A stretch of 46,840 nt of DNA, from the NCBI GenBank assembly GCA_946187695.1, contig CAMHSB010000015.1, positions 1 through 46,840 on the forward strand, read 5' to 3'. A model generated the notes under the pieces. The model was not told where the DNA came from. It saw only the letters and a list, made by a program, of their open reading frames with translations, and searched no databases. Position 1 is the first letter of the stretch. Every line of letters starts with the position of its first letter. Source of the stretch: an uncultured Bacteroidales bacterium. GTDB lineage: Bacteria > Bacteroidota > Bacteroidia > Bacteroidales > Paludibacteraceae. The translations under genes and the position numbers were made by a program. This document shows, piece by piece, positions 26,201 through 35,298 of the stretch.

Positions 26201-26291
26201 CGGTAGGCTCCATGGTCAGGAGATACGTCGCAGCAGCAACGGCAAACACCGCCCATCCGCACAGCGTATTCCATAATTTAAATCCTTTCAT
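23280..26291 (-). CDS. DUF2723 (TMEM260-like) membrane glycosyltransferase, probable protein O-mannosyltransferase
   Basis: 1003 residues. The N-terminal DUF2723 domain starts LCGWAVFAVAAATYLLTMEP, with TASFWDCGEFISSAWKLDVG and HPPGAPFFMLMGHFFSLFAS, the acidic loop and histidine typical of GT-C enzymes. About ten to twelve membrane helices follow. The long soluble C-terminus is probably periplasmic and contains helical repeats near the end (AEQLIRENQRDKAKEVLDYA, MASMYFMLKEDEKALAIMDV). The human DUF2723 protein TMEM260 is an established protein O-mannosyltransferase, so this homologue may glycosylate exported proteins; the acceptor and donor here are not known. It has its own promoter and overlaps the downstream cobW-like gene (ATGA). 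Confidence 0.85.
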   Translation of the reverse strand: MKGFKLWNTLCGWAVFAVAAATYLLTMEPTASFWDCGEFISSAWKLDVGHPPGAPFFMLMGHFFSLFASDTSHVAMCVNALSALASAFTILFLFWTITALAKKLVQPDSLWKGIGILGAGAVGALAYTFSDTFWFSAVEGEVYASSSLFTAVVFWLILKWDEQADEEGSDRWLIAIAYLMGLSIGVHLLNLLTIPAIGLVYYFRKYEFSWKGMFYAFLASCAVLLVILYGIIPGVPTLIGWFELLFVNVFGCPFNTGLAVCLVLIAAFLTWAILYTRKRQWRWLNTAAIMVTVILIGYSSYAALVIRSNADTPMDQNSPDNVFSLKYYLNREQYGDRPLFYGQTYNAPVELRVEGNICVPVEKQGHAQYAPAPQKEGEKDKYVVTGYKTSYKYMDQFCMLFPRMYSSQGSHVSAYKEWANIKGKRVRYEYCGQQKTEYCPTFAENLRFFFRYQVNFMYWRYFMWNFVGRQNDLQSYGDITKGNWISGISFIDNAMLGDQDLLPTELKENKGHNVYYFLPLLLGIIGIVWQLGKKKEGMENFTLTFLLFFLTGLAIVLYLNQTPYQPRERDYAYAGSFYAFCIWIGLGVLALIDWINSALKSDAGKACVAVLVSLLCLGVPALMAQQNWDDHDRSQRYSCRDFGANYLKSCETQAILFSNGDNDTFPLWYNQEVEEVGTDLRVCNLSYLQTDWYISQMKRPYYESAALPISWEYKDFMPGSNEIARVDNRLGQPISVEKAFAFLRSDDPRTKTREGDNYIPSDQLYVETPSGEQIMFKKKRMYTRSEMMIMEMLSTNKWQRPMYFCATVGNDYYLGLEPYMELTGLAYQITPIRSRDGQPRVNTEKMYENMMHQFKYGNMNIPGIYIDENLMRMCRTHRMMFAQLAEQLIRENQRDKAKEVLDYAEEMLPGCNVPYDYTSASMASMYFMLKEDEKALAIMDVVAQSCVEYLHFAQSLDRRQRGLMESTTSREAAILSYVLQTCERYGQNEFVDKYYGDYAAYVK

Positions 26292-26340
26292 TTTTTATAC
26301 TTGATTTTATATTTTAGGCCACATTACGGCAAAATCGGCG

Positions 26341-26371
26341 CAAAGGTACAACAAAAAAATGACATGCGCAA
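26341..26371 (-). promoter_or_regulatory. Promoter for the DUF2723-cobW pair
   Basis: Minus strand: TACCTTTG at 26341-26348, 20-base spacer, TTG at 26369-26371. Confidence 0.73.
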
Positions 26372-26408
26372 ATAAATAAGGAAAAAAAATAAAAAAATGC
26401 GCGCGCAC

Positions 26409-26439
26409 TTGCGTATATGAAAAAGATTTTGTAACTTTG
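26409..26439 (+). promoter_or_regulatory. Promoter of the surface-polysaccharide operon
   Basis: Plus strand: TTG at 26409-26411, 20-base spacer, TAACTTTG at 26432-26439. It is the only consensus promoter I see for the next 14 kb. It is not flanked by inverted repeats of the kind used for invertible Bacteroides capsule promoters; the GCGCGC at 26400-26405 and 26439-26444 is too short for that. Confidence 0.73.
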
Positions 26440-26491
26440 CGCGCTTTTTGACAAAGCGCCGTGTAAATAAATAAAAAACAAAGTATAAATT

Positions 26492-27247
26492 ATGATTAAA
26501 GTAGGAATTATCGGGTGTGGCTTCGTAGGCGGAGCCCTGAAAAATTGGTTGGAGAACAACAACCCAGAGTGTAAATTATTCATCAGCGATCCGTACAAGG
26601 GTTACAACGATGATCTGAGTGACATCGACATCGCTTTTTTGCAGATTCATGTACCGACGGAAGAAGACGGCACGCAAGATCTGACGCTGATGAAAGAATT
26701 GATTAAGAAACTTCCGGACGTACCGGTCTTCGTCCGCACGACTATTCTTCCGGGCACGAGTGCCATGTTGTCGAAAGAAACCGGACACAAGGTGTATTAC
26801 ATGCCGGAGTTTTTGACCGAGCGTACGTTCATCGAGGACTTCAACAAACAAACCATGGTCTTCACGGGCGCACAGGACCTGCTGACGAAGATCTTCGTGG
26901 GTAAGAAGTTTACCGTCATGTCGCCGCTAGAGGCAGAGTTAACCAAGTACATGCACAATGTATTCGGAGCCTACAAAGTAACCTACTTCAATGCGTGCAA
27001 GGAGTACTGCGAAAAGATGGGTGCAGACTGGCGCAAGGTACATACGGGCGTACTGCTGTCGGGTTATATCAACGACACGCACACTTACGTTCCGGGGCCG
27101 GACGGCAAGTACGGATACGGCGGCAAATGCTTCCCGAAGGACGTGAACGCTTTTGCAGAAATGACGAAGGGCACATCTTTGGGTACCTTATTGGAGCACT
27201 TGCATGAACTCAACGTCCACTTCCGTGGCGTAGAAGAACACATCTGA
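26492..27247 (+). CDS. Short UDP-glucose dehydrogenase-like protein
   Basis: 251 residues. It has the NAD-binding N-terminus (VGIIGCGFVGGALKNWL), the central helix-rich domain (SPLEAELTKYMHNVFGAYKV) and the catalytic cysteine motif YGGKCFPKD around residue 212. It ends soon afterwards and lacks the C-terminal UDP-binding domain of normal 390-440-residue enzymes. It could still oxidise a different sugar nucleotide, or act with the full-length enzyme encoded two genes later. First gene of the polysaccharide operon, four bases before a glycosyltransferase gene. Confidence 0.8.
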   Translation: MIKVGIIGCGFVGGALKNWLENNNPECKLFISDPYKGYNDDLSDIDIAFLQIHVPTEEDGTQDLTLMKELIKKLPDVPVFVRTTILPGTSAMLSKETGHKVYYMPEFLTERTFIEDFNKQTMVFTGAQDLLTKIFVGKKFTVMSPLEAELTKYMHNVFGAYKVTYFNACKEYCEKMGADWRKVHTGVLLSGYINDTHTYVPGPDGKYGYGGKCFPKDVNAFAEMTKGTSLGTLLEHLHELNVHFRGVEEHI

Positions 27248-27250
27248 TTT

Positions 27251-28249
27251 ATGAAAATTGCGGCAATCATTCCATGTTGGAATGAGGAAAAGTTATTACC
27301 TCGAATGCTCGACTGTTTGCTGTCACAGACATTCTCTGACTGGCAGGTTTTCTGTGTAGATGATCACTCCACGGACAATACGGCTCAAGTCATTCAGTCC
27401 TACGAGGCAAAAGATAGCCGAATTCACTATATCCTCCGTGATAGAGATCCGAAAGGAGGTCAGACTTGCCGCAATATCGGTTTAGCGCATGCAAAAGATG
27501 CGGAGTTGGTATGTTTCTTTGATGCCGATGATGTGATTGCTCCCTATTGTTTTGAGCAACGCGTTGCGTACATGGATGCGCATCCGGAAATCGATTGCGG
27601 AGTGTTTCCAATGCTGGCTTACAGGAATGACATCCACGAAGCAGAAAGTCCGGTGTATGGGGTTAAATCGTTTGAAGATGATTTGGTAGCAATGCTCTAT
27701 CTGTCTATTCCAATGGCTATCTGTACGAACACGTACAGACTGCGTGCAATGCAGAAATACCATTTGGTCTGCGATGAGCGCGTGATCACCATGCAGGATT
27801 CCGATTTGTCCTTTCAATTGATCTTAAGCGGTATGAAATATAACTATGCGACCGATGCTAAGGCCGATTATTTCTACCGTTTAAGCAGTGACGGCGTCGC
27901 GGCTACTATTACCTCTAAAGAGAAATGGCCGAGTCATCTGTACTTAATGGAAAAAGTAGCCAATTCAGTTGAGCGTAAATACGGGGCAAAATATGATACG
28001 TCATTGGCCGTATATTATGCCCTTTTGATTCGGAGAATCGGTATCAACAAGAAAGCTTATCCGGCGTTAATGCAATTACCTTGGATAAAGCGGCATACCT
28101 TGTTTCGGTGTATGACGTGTTTGTATCAAGTCGCTCATATGGAGACGCTATGGAGTTTATTTTTCTACCCGTACAGACAAGCCGTCATCAAACATGAAGC
28201 CGAATGGAAGCGACAAATGGCCTCTAAGCGCAAACAATTAATGGAATAA
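27251..28249 (+). CDS. Family 2 glycosyltransferase
   Basis: 332 residues with a GT-A fold: MKIAAIIPCWNEEKLLPRML at the start, VDDHSTDNTAQVIQSYE, and the donor-binding DADD in CFFDADDVIAPYCFEQR. The catalytic-side acidic motif is in VITMQDSDLSFQLIL. No membrane helices, so it is cytosolic or membrane-associated. It adds one sugar to the lipid-linked repeat unit; donor and acceptor cannot be predicted. Confidence 0.9.
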   Translation: MKIAAIIPCWNEEKLLPRMLDCLLSQTFSDWQVFCVDDHSTDNTAQVIQSYEAKDSRIHYILRDRDPKGGQTCRNIGLAHAKDAELVCFFDADDVIAPYCFEQRVAYMDAHPEIDCGVFPMLAYRNDIHEAESPVYGVKSFEDDLVAMLYLSIPMAICTNTYRLRAMQKYHLVCDERVITMQDSDLSFQLILSGMKYNYATDAKADYFYRLSSDGVAATITSKEKWPSHLYLMEKVANSVERKYGAKYDTSLAVYYALLIRRIGINKKAYPALMQLPWIKRHTLFRCMTCLYQVAHMETLWSLFFYPYRQAVIKHEAEWKRQMASKRKQLME

Positions 28250-28258
28250 AGTAACCAA

Positions 28259-29500
28259 ATGATGAAAATAGCAGTTGCAGGAACAGGATATGTAGGATTG
28301 AGTATAGCAACCCTACTAAGCCAACACAATGAGGTAACGGCGGTGGATATCGTGCCGGAGAAAGTGGAGATGATCAATCGTCGTAAGTCCCCTATTCAGG
28401 ACGAGTATATCGAGAAATATCTCGCCGAGAAGGATTTACACCTCGCGGCTACGCTGGATGCGGAGTTAGCTTATAAGAATGCGGAGTATGTGGTGATTGC
28501 TGCGCCGACGAACTATGACAGTCGGTTGAATTATTTTGACACAAGTGCGGTAGAGAACGTGATTGAGACCGTGCTGCGCATCAATCCGAATGCCATCATG
28601 GTCATCAAATCGACCATTCCGGTAGGTTATACGAAGTCGGTGCGCGAGAAATACAACTGTGATAACATCCTTTTCTCACCGGAGTTCCTGCGCGAGAGCA
28701 AGGCCTTGTACGATAACCTCTACCCGAGTCGTATCATTGTCGGCACGGTATTAGAGGATGCGCGATTGGTGCAAGCGGCAGAGCGTTTTGCGGCGCTGTT
28801 GAAGGAAGGTGCGCTGAAGGAAGATATTGAGACCCGCATCATGGGACTGACCGAAGCCGAAGCCGTAAAATTGTTCGCAAACACCTATCTGGCGCTGCGC
28901 GTGAGCTATTTCAATGAGTTGGATACCTATGCGGAGATGAAGGGTCTGGATACGCAGTCGATCATCGATGGTGTGTGTCTGGATCCGCGTATCGGCACGC
29001 ACTACAACAACCCCTCGTTCGGATACGGCGGATACTGTCTACCGAAGGACACGAAGCAGCTGCTGGCGAACTATGAGGACGTGCCGGAGAACCTGATTGA
29101 GGCGATAGTCGAGAGTAACCGCACGAGAAAGGACTTCATTGCCGACCGTGTATTGGCCAAAGCCGGCTATTACGACTACTACCATAAGGGTGATTTCGAT
29201 GCCAAACAGGAGAAGAGTTGCACGATCGGCGTCTATCGTTTGACAATGAAGTCGAACAGCGACAACTTCCGTCAATCGTCTATCCAAGGCATCATGAAGC
29301 GCGTGAAAGCGAAAGGTGCGCAGGTGATTATCTACGAGCCGACGCTGGAGAACGGCAGCACGTTCTTCGGCAGCGAAGTGGTAAACGACTTGAACCAATT
29401 CAAACTTCGCAGCCAAGCCATCATTGCCAACCGGTATGATGCGGTGCTGGATGATGTGAAAGACAAAGTATATACAAGAGATATTTTCCGCAGAGACTGA
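28259..29500 (+). CDS. ugd: UDP-glucose 6-dehydrogenase
   Basis: 413 residues, full length. Motifs: [17 protein letters not shown] (NAD), [39 protein letters not shown], and [15 protein letters not shown] with the catalytic cysteine near residue 260. The C-terminal UDP-binding domain is present ([20 protein letters not shown]). It converts UDP-glucose to UDP-glucuronate, which suggests an acidic polysaccharide. Its stop codon overlaps the flippase start (TGATG). Confidence 0.93.
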   Translation: MMKIAVAGTGYVGLSIATLLSQHNEVTAVDIVPEKVEMINRRKSPIQDEYIEKYLAEKDLHLAATLDAELAYKNAEYVVIAAPTNYDSRLNYFDTSAVENVIETVLRINPNAIMVIKSTIPVGYTKSVREKYNCDNILFSPEFLRESKALYDNLYPSRIIVGTVLEDARLVQAAERFAALLKEGALKEDIETRIMGLTEAEAVKLFANTYLALRVSYFNELDTYAEMKGLDTQSIIDGVCLDPRIGTHYNNPSFGYGGYCLPKDTKQLLANYEDVPENLIEAIVESNRTRKDFIADRVLAKAGYYDYYHKGDFDAKQEKSCTIGVYRLTMKSNSDNFRQSSIQGIMKRVKAKGAQVIIYEPTLENGSTFFGSEVVNDLNQFKLRSQAIIANRYDAVLDDVKDKVYTRDIFRRD

Positions 29501-31020
29501 TGACTCCCTCCCAACGCATAGTAGTCAACACGACAGCGCAGTACACACGGACCGTGATCAACGTGTGTCTGTCGTTGTATTCAACGCGTTTGGTTCTTGC
29601 CGCGTTGGGACAGACGGATTTCGGAATCTTCAGTGTGGTAGCGGGTGTGGTAGCGATGTTGGCGTTTATGACGAATGCTTTGGTTACCACTACTCAACGC
29701 TATCTGTCTTTCTATCACGGGAAAGGAGATTTAGCCTTTGTGTCCCATGTATTCGGAAATAGTTTGCTCTTGCATATACTCATTGGTGTATGTGTATTTT
29801 CCGTTTTAGGTGTTCTTGCATATCCGATTGTATATGGTATGCTTAATATCGATGCCGGAAGAGAAACCGCGGCGATGTTCGTGTATTTCTCGGCCATTTT
29901 TATTCTTATGCTCATATTCATTACAGCTCCTTTTAGAGCCTTGTTTATAGCACGGGAAAATATAGTATACATCTCCGTTATTGATGTGCTGGATGGTGTA
30001 TTTCGGTTATTGATAGCCGCATTCCTGGTGTACTTTACTTCCCATGACAAACTAATTACCTATTCGGTTCTTCTGATCGGTATCTCATTATTCAATTTAC
30101 TGGCTTTTGCAGGATATGCTCTCCGTCATTTTGCAGAATGTCACATTCCCAAATGGCGTGAGTTCGACAAATCGTTTATCAAAGATTTGGGAGGTTTTGC
30201 CGGTTGGACCGTATATTCGTCCGGCTGTGTGATTATTCGCAACCAGGGTATCGCAGTACTGATCAATGTTTTTTGCGGCGCGATAGGAAACGCAGCCTAT
30301 GGCATAGCGCAGCAGGTGTCCGGAGCGGTTGCATTCTTATCAACGTCCATTGTCAATGCGATTAACCCGCAGATCATGAGTGCCGAAGGACAAGGAAACA
30401 GGGCCCGAATGTTACAGTTGGCGGAGTATGAAAGCAAATATGCGTTCTTATTGCTCTCCATGATCTCCATTCCGCTCATTTTTGAAATGGAAACGATATT
30501 GCGTATATGGTTAACTGAAGTGCCTGAATATGCGGTATCATTTTGCCAATTAATGTTGCTCGCTGCTATCTTTGACCAATTGTCTATCGGTTTAACTTCT
30601 GCTAATCAAGCAATCGGTCAGATTAAGGTCTTTACGTTATGGTTTTATAGTTTCAAACTATTCACCTTGGTCGGAATAGGGATATGTCTGTATGTAGGTG
30701 TGCCTGTAACGACTTCCCTTTGGTGTTATGTAGGCATGGAATTATTCGGATCTGTACTTCGACTCGTCTTAATGAAGTACCAAGCCGACATTAACATTCT
30801 CCAATTTATTAGAAATGTATGTTATCGCGTGATCGTTCCATTTATTACGATGGCTGCCATTAGTTACGTCAGCGTACACTATATCACGATACCTTATCGT
30901 TTTATGATTACTATATTACTGTCTGCTTTGGGAGGTAGTATCGCTATATGGTTTACATCCTTGCAGATGACAGAAAAACAAAGTGTGTATGAAATCGTCA
31001 GAAGAATTAAACGCCATTAA
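29500..31020 (+). CDS. Wzx-type polysaccharide flippase
   Basis: 506 residues with about 12-14 hydrophobic helices, of the MOP/RfbX class. The start [20 protein letters not shown] and STRLVLAALGQTDFGIFSVV are the usual first helices of polysaccharide flippases. It would turn lipid-linked repeat units across the inner membrane for Wzy. More AT-rich than the ugd gene before it, as is common for flippase and polymerase genes. Confidence 0.88.
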   Translation: MTPSQRIVVNTTAQYTRTVINVCLSLYSTRLVLAALGQTDFGIFSVVAGVVAMLAFMTNALVTTTQRYLSFYHGKGDLAFVSHVFGNSLLLHILIGVCVFSVLGVLAYPIVYGMLNIDAGRETAAMFVYFSAIFILMLIFITAPFRALFIARENIVYISVIDVLDGVFRLLIAAFLVYFTSHDKLITYSVLLIGISLFNLLAFAGYALRHFAECHIPKWREFDKSFIKDLGGFAGWTVYSSGCVIIRNQGIAVLINVFCGAIGNAAYGIAQQVSGAVAFLSTSIVNAINPQIMSAEGQGNRARMLQLAEYESKYAFLLLSMISIPLIFEMETILRIWLTEVPEYAVSFCQLMLLAAIFDQLSIGLTSANQAIGQIKVFTLWFYSFKLFTLVGIGICLYVGVPVTTSLWCYVGMELFGSVLRLVLMKYQADINILQFIRNVCYRVIVPFITMAAISYVSVHYITIPYRFMITILLSALGGSIAIWFTSLQMTEKQSVYEIVRRIKRH

Positions 31021-32257
31021 TGCAAAGCCCGAGGTGCAGATGCATCAAGAAGCATCATTCTCTTGGAATTTGTTGGGATTATATGCGCTGCTCATATGTC
31101 CGTTTATTATTGCGTATCCTCAGAACTCGTCCATATTCTATATGTTGTCTCGAGGTATGCAATTGCTTTGCGTTACGATATGGCTGACTCTCCAATTCTA
31201 CAATAACTTGCGCATATCGCTGGAGAATAAAATATTTGTTTATTCCGTACATGCATGGTGGATTTTTTTGATTTGCAATACCTTCATGCAAGTCCCTACC
31301 CGCCAATTCACGTTGATCTATTATTGGATAACGATATGGAATATTCTTCTGATTGCGAAACTATACATGACCCGCGATTTGGTGCGTCACTTATACCATG
31401 TGGGCATTTTGTTTTCGTTTCTGGTCTATCTGAATGTTATTCTCTACGTATTATTCCCTGATGGCTTATGGGTAGATACCGAATGGTTAGGAAACGGCGA
31501 TAAGACACGTTACCTCTTCGGGAACTACAATCAAACAGGTATTGTCGGATTGATTGCGCTGCTGATTTGGGGTGCATATACCTTCCTCACCGGTCGCGGA
31601 TATAAGAACATGTTTTGGCTTATGGTCTGCAATCTCGGCGTGGTGGCCATTATGGGCTCCATGACCTCAACCGTAGGTATCCTGATCATCTGCCTTTATT
31701 TCTTATTACACAAGCGTATCAAGCATCCGTTCCGTTGGGTAAGTATATTTTTCACCGTGTATATCCTGTTCTTTGTCATCATCGTATGGCAGGGTAAGAA
31801 TCTGCAGGAATGGCCGTTGTTGACTGATTTCGTAGTGAACGTGCTGCATAAAAACATCACTTTTACGCACCGTACTTATCTATGGTTCAGTTCTGTTAAG
31901 TTAATCATGGACAGTCCGATTATAGGATATGGTGCTCGGGATGTGGAATGGATGATCAAGGCCATCGGCGGTAGCGGACCGCACAACATATGGTTGCTGA
32001 TGCTATTGGAAGGCGGATTGGTTTCATTTACGTTGCTCCTTAATATGTTTGTAGCTATTTTCCGCACCTTACGCAAAAGACACGATGTGGTCGGCTCTTA
32101 CGTAGCGGTATGTATATCGGTATTACTATTGATGTCCTTGTTTGAGACCTATAACACGATCTGTTTCTTCTTTATCCTGATTATCGCCTATTATATGCGT
32201 TATGCCAAGAAGGAGCAAGAAGAAATACCCACTCTAAACGATACGGAAAATGAATAA
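30989..32257 (+). CDS. Wzy-like O-antigen/capsule polymerase or ligase
   Basis: 422 residues from the ATG at 30989, which overlaps the flippase by 32 bases; an ATG at 31040 is also possible. About 10-11 membrane helices with a large loop near residues 260-320 ([51 protein letters not shown]), which is the Wzy_C/O-antigen ligase pattern. It probably polymerises repeat units; a ligase role cannot be ruled out from sequence alone. Confidence 0.82.
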   Translation: MKSSEELNAINAKPEVQMHQEASFSWNLLGLYALLICPFIIAYPQNSSIFYMLSRGMQLLCVTIWLTLQFYNNLRISLENKIFVYSVHAWWIFLICNTFMQVPTRQFTLIYYWITIWNILLIAKLYMTRDLVRHLYHVGILFSFLVYLNVILYVLFPDGLWVDTEWLGNGDKTRYLFGNYNQTGIVGLIALLIWGAYTFLTGRGYKNMFWLMVCNLGVVAIMGSMTSTVGILIICLYFLLHKRIKHPFRWVSIFFTVYILFFVIIVWQGKNLQEWPLLTDFVVNVLHKNITFTHRTYLWFSSVKLIMDSPIIGYGARDVEWMIKAIGGSGPHNIWLLMLLEGGLVSFTLLLNMFVAIFRTLRKRHDVVGSYVAVCISVLLLMSLFETYNTICFFFILIIAYYMRYAKKEQEEIPTLNDTENE

Positions 32258-32822
32258 GTTATTCTATTATCTGGAGCGCATGAAAGTACATGCGTTAACC
32301 GCTTTAAAGAGGCATGACTTTAAAAGCTTCGGGAAACGGTCGTTTCTGGGACTCCATACGGTATATGTAGGTGAAGTGCATATATCCATCGGAGATGATT
32401 TTATTTTGGGAAGTCACAGTCGTTTGACGGCATGGGAACAGTTTAATGAGCAATCCTTCACGCCGGAAATCATTATCGGCAACAACTGCAATATCGGTCA
32501 ACAATCGCATATCACTGCCATCAACAGTATCCGGATAGGCAATAATGTACTTACCGGTCCGAAAGTGCTTATAACCGATAATTCTCATGGTCGTTTTGTG
32601 CAGGAAGAGCTGGATATAGCTCCCATCAAACGTCCTTTATGCAGCAAGGGTCCGGTGGTTATAGAAGATAACGTATGGATTGGTGAGAAAGCTTCTATCC
32701 TCCCGGGGGTGCATATCGGTAAAGGAGCCATCATTGCTGCGAACAGCGTCGTGACGCACGATGTGCCCGCCTACTCGATTGCTGCTGGTGTGCCGGCGAA
32801 GATTATTAAACAGCTAAAATAA
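32250..32822 (+). CDS. Hexapeptide-repeat acyltransferase (LbH fold)
   Basis: 190 residues. The left-handed beta-helix is seen as repeated isoleucine-centred hexapeptides: [60 protein letters not shown] and [20 protein letters not shown]. The catalytic histidine is in TDNSHG. Acetyl groups from acetyl-CoA are the usual substrate. It overlaps the polymerase gene by eight bases. Sugar acceptor unknown. Confidence 0.88.
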   Translation: MNKLFYYLERMKVHALTALKRHDFKSFGKRSFLGLHTVYVGEVHISIGDDFILGSHSRLTAWEQFNEQSFTPEIIIGNNCNIGQQSHITAINSIRIGNNVLTGPKVLITDNSHGRFVQEELDIAPIKRPLCSKGPVVIEDNVWIGEKASILPGVHIGKGAIIAANSVVTHDVPAYSIAAGVPAKIIKQLK

Positions 32823-32832
32823 TACAAACAAT

Positions 32833-33903
32833 ATGGATAATAGAAAAGCAAGAGTTATTGCGTTTTATCTCCCGCAGTTTCATCCGTTCAAGGAGAATGA
32901 TGAGTGGTGGGGGAAAGGATTTACCGAATGGCACAACGTAGCCAAAGCCCGTCCCTTATTCCGCGGCCATGTGCAACCGCATATTCCCGCCGATCTCGGG
33001 TTCTATGATTTGCGTTTAGCCGAAACCCGCGAGCAACAAGCGGAGTTGGCGAAAGAGGCAGGTGTGGACGGTTTCTGCTACTGGCATTACTGGTTCGGCA
33101 ACGGCAAACAATTGTTGGAGAAGCCTTTACAGGAAGTGGTACGCTTGCACCAACCGGATTTCCCGTTCTGTTTAGGCTGGGCAAATCACGACTGGATGAA
33201 GAAACTATGGAACAGTGAGATTTCCCCCACCAATTTCGAGAAGCTGATGGTGCAGCACTATAGCAAACAAGACATAGATGATCATTTCTATGCGATGCTG
33301 CCGATGTTCAAGGATCCGCGTTATATGCGCATCGATAATCGGCTTATCTTCCTGGTGTATGAACCGCGGCACAATCCGTTGATGAAAGAGCATATCGAAC
33401 GTTGGCAGGAATTAGCGAAGAAAGAAGGTTTAGGCGGATTCTATTTCATTGCGCAATGCAAACGCAAGGAAGAGTTGGATATGTACCGGCAGATGCCATT
33501 TGATGCGCTCAACTACGACTGTCTGTACTATTTCTTCAATGCCTCCCGTTTCCATAAGATATTGGCGTATATCTTTAGGCACCCGATCACGATGGACTAC
33601 AAGCGTATTCTCAAGAAATACGAGACCTCGTATATCAAAGAGGATGTTTATCCGACTATCTACCCCAATTGGGACACGACTCCCAGACGAGGCGTCATCG
33701 GTACCTTGTTTAAAAACAGCACACCGGAGTTGTTTGAACAGCACGTGCGTCAGATTATAGATGCAGCACCGGTGAATACAGACGGAGAGAAAGTGGTTTT
33801 CCTCAAGTCTTGGAACGAATGGGCGGAAGGCAATTACATGGAGCCGGATACGCAGTACGGACACCGGTATCTGGAAGCATTGCACAATGCGTTGTTTAAT
33901 TAA
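32833..33903 (+). CDS. WbsX-like (GH99-related) glycosyltransferase-locus protein
   Basis: 356 residues. The start RVIAFYLPQFHPFKENDEWW, KGFTEWHNVAKARPLFRGHV, and the motif GFCYWHYWFGNGKQLLEKPL mark the WbsX family, related to GH99 endo-mannosidases; the C-terminus WNEWAEGNYMEPD is also diagnostic. These proteins are common in O-antigen and capsule clusters, but whether they build or trim glycans is not settled. It has no signal peptide, so it acts in the cytosol. Confidence 0.88.
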   Translation: MDNRKARVIAFYLPQFHPFKENDEWWGKGFTEWHNVAKARPLFRGHVQPHIPADLGFYDLRLAETREQQAELAKEAGVDGFCYWHYWFGNGKQLLEKPLQEVVRLHQPDFPFCLGWANHDWMKKLWNSEISPTNFEKLMVQHYSKQDIDDHFYAMLPMFKDPRYMRIDNRLIFLVYEPRHNPLMKEHIERWQELAKKEGLGGFYFIAQCKRKEELDMYRQMPFDALNYDCLYYFFNASRFHKILAYIFRHPITMDYKRILKKYETSYIKEDVYPTIYPNWDTTPRRGVIGTLFKNSTPELFEQHVRQIIDAAPVNTDGEKVVFLKSWNEWAEGNYMEPDTQYGHRYLEALHNALFN

Positions 33904-33923
33904 GACATTTAGCACATTCCCTT

Positions 33924-35294
33924 ATGAATATTGCAGTCATTTTAGCAGGAGGAAGCGGTTCCCGTTTAGGAAACGATGTTCCGAAACAGTTTTTGAAAGT
34001 AGCCGGCAAGCAGGTGATAGAGCACACTATTGATGTGTTTGAGAACTGCGCGGAGATTGACGAGATCTGTATCGTCAGCAAACCGGACTATATCACCAAT
34101 GTAGAAGACTTGGTGGTCAAGAACCAGTATAAGAAAGTGAAGAAGATTCTGCACGGCGGTAAGGAGCGTTATGACAGCAGTCTGGCTGCCATCAATGCCT
34201 ATACGGACGATGAGGCCAACCTACTCTTCCACGATGCGGTGCGGCCGTTGGTGAACGATCGTATTATCCACGATTGTATTGAGGCTTTGAAGCATTACAA
34301 TGCAGTCGATGTAGCGGCTAAGACGACGGATACGATCATCTCCGTGGACGAGAAAGAGTGCATTGATTTTATCCCTAACCGGGCTTATCTGCGCAACGGT
34401 CAAACGCCGCAGTGCTTCAAGCGTGGGGTGATCCGGCGTGCGTATGAACTCGCTTTGGCAGATCCGAATTTTGTGACCACCGATGACTGCGGTACGGTAC
34501 GCCGTTATCTGCCTAACGAGCCGATATATGTGGTAGCCGGCGAGAACTCAAATATGAAGCTGACCTATCTGGAGGATCTGTTCCTGCTGGATAAGCTCTT
34601 CCAACTCCGTACGCAGACAGGCGAGCAGAAACACCTGTCGCAAGCCACGATCAACGGTCTCAAGGATAAAGTGATTGTTGTCTTTGGCGGCAGTTACGGT
34701 ATCGGCGGCGAGATCATTAAGATTGCGCAGGAGCACCAAACTCATATCTACTCTTTCTCCCGCTCGCAGAATGGTTGCGACGTATCGCGTGTAGAGGATG
34801 TCCACAAGGCCTTGGCGGAAGTGGCAGCCAAAGAAGGGCGTATCGATATAGTCATCAATACTGCCGGTATATTGGTCAAGGAATCCCTTACCTCCATGTC
34901 GCAGGAATCGATCATGGCTTCGCTGCATGTGAACCTGCTGGGCGTGATCAATGTAGCCCGTGAGGCCTTCCCGTACTTGCGCGACACACGCGGATCGCTA
35001 TTGTTCTACACGAGTAGCAGCTATACCCGTGGACGAATGATGTACAGCCTCTATTCGGCTACCAAAGCTGCGATCGTCAATTTCGTGCAGGCGATTGCAG
35101 AAGAGTGGCACGATTTCGGTATTCGCGTTAACTGTATCAACCCCGAGCGCACCAAAACACCGATGCGTGTGCAGAATTTCGGTAACGAACCGGAAGGATC
35201 GTTGCTGCCGGCAGAAGATGTTGCGGTTGCATCGCTCAATACGGTATTCTCCGCAGCGACGGGTGAAGTGATTGATGTACGCAGGAAAAAATAA
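33924..35294 (+). CDS. Bifunctional cytidylyltransferase/reductase, CDP-ribitol synthase-like (Bcs1/Acs1 type)
   Basis: 456 residues with two domains. Residues 1 to about 230 are an IspD/TarI-like cytidylyltransferase: VILAGGSGSRLGNDVPKQFL, FHDAVRPLVND, NRAYLRNGQTPQCFKR. Residues about 243-456 are a short-chain dehydrogenase: VIVVFGGSYGIGGEIIKIA for NADP binding, INTAGILVKE and the catalytic YSATK near residue 377. The same order and size occur in Haemophilus influenzae Bcs1/Acs1, which reduces ribulose-5-phosphate and then makes CDP-ribitol. A LicD-family gene follows after four bases. CDP-ribitol is the best guess; another CDP-polyol is possible. Confidence 0.85.
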   Translation: MNIAVILAGGSGSRLGNDVPKQFLKVAGKQVIEHTIDVFENCAEIDEICIVSKPDYITNVEDLVVKNQYKKVKKILHGGKERYDSSLAAINAYTDDEANLLFHDAVRPLVNDRIIHDCIEALKHYNAVDVAAKTTDTIISVDEKECIDFIPNRAYLRNGQTPQCFKRGVIRRAYELALADPNFVTTDDCGTVRRYLPNEPIYVVAGENSNMKLTYLEDLFLLDKLFQLRTQTGEQKHLSQATINGLKDKVIVVFGGSYGIGGEIIKIAQEHQTHIYSFSRSQNGCDVSRVEDVHKALAEVAAKEGRIDIVINTAGILVKESLTSMSQESIMASLHVNLLGVINVAREAFPYLRDTRGSLLFYTSSSYTRGRMMYSLYSATKAAIVNFVQAIAEEWHDFGIRVNCINPERTKTPMRVQNFGNEPEGSLLPAEDVAVASLNTVFSAATGEVIDVRRKK

Positions 35295-35298
35295 ATTT

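Noticed and set aside
26400..26445. Invertible promoter flanked by GCGCGC inverted repeats before the polysaccharide operon
   Set aside because: The repeats are only six bases and palindromic; known invertible capsule promoters have much longer arms and an invertase nearby, neither of which is seen.
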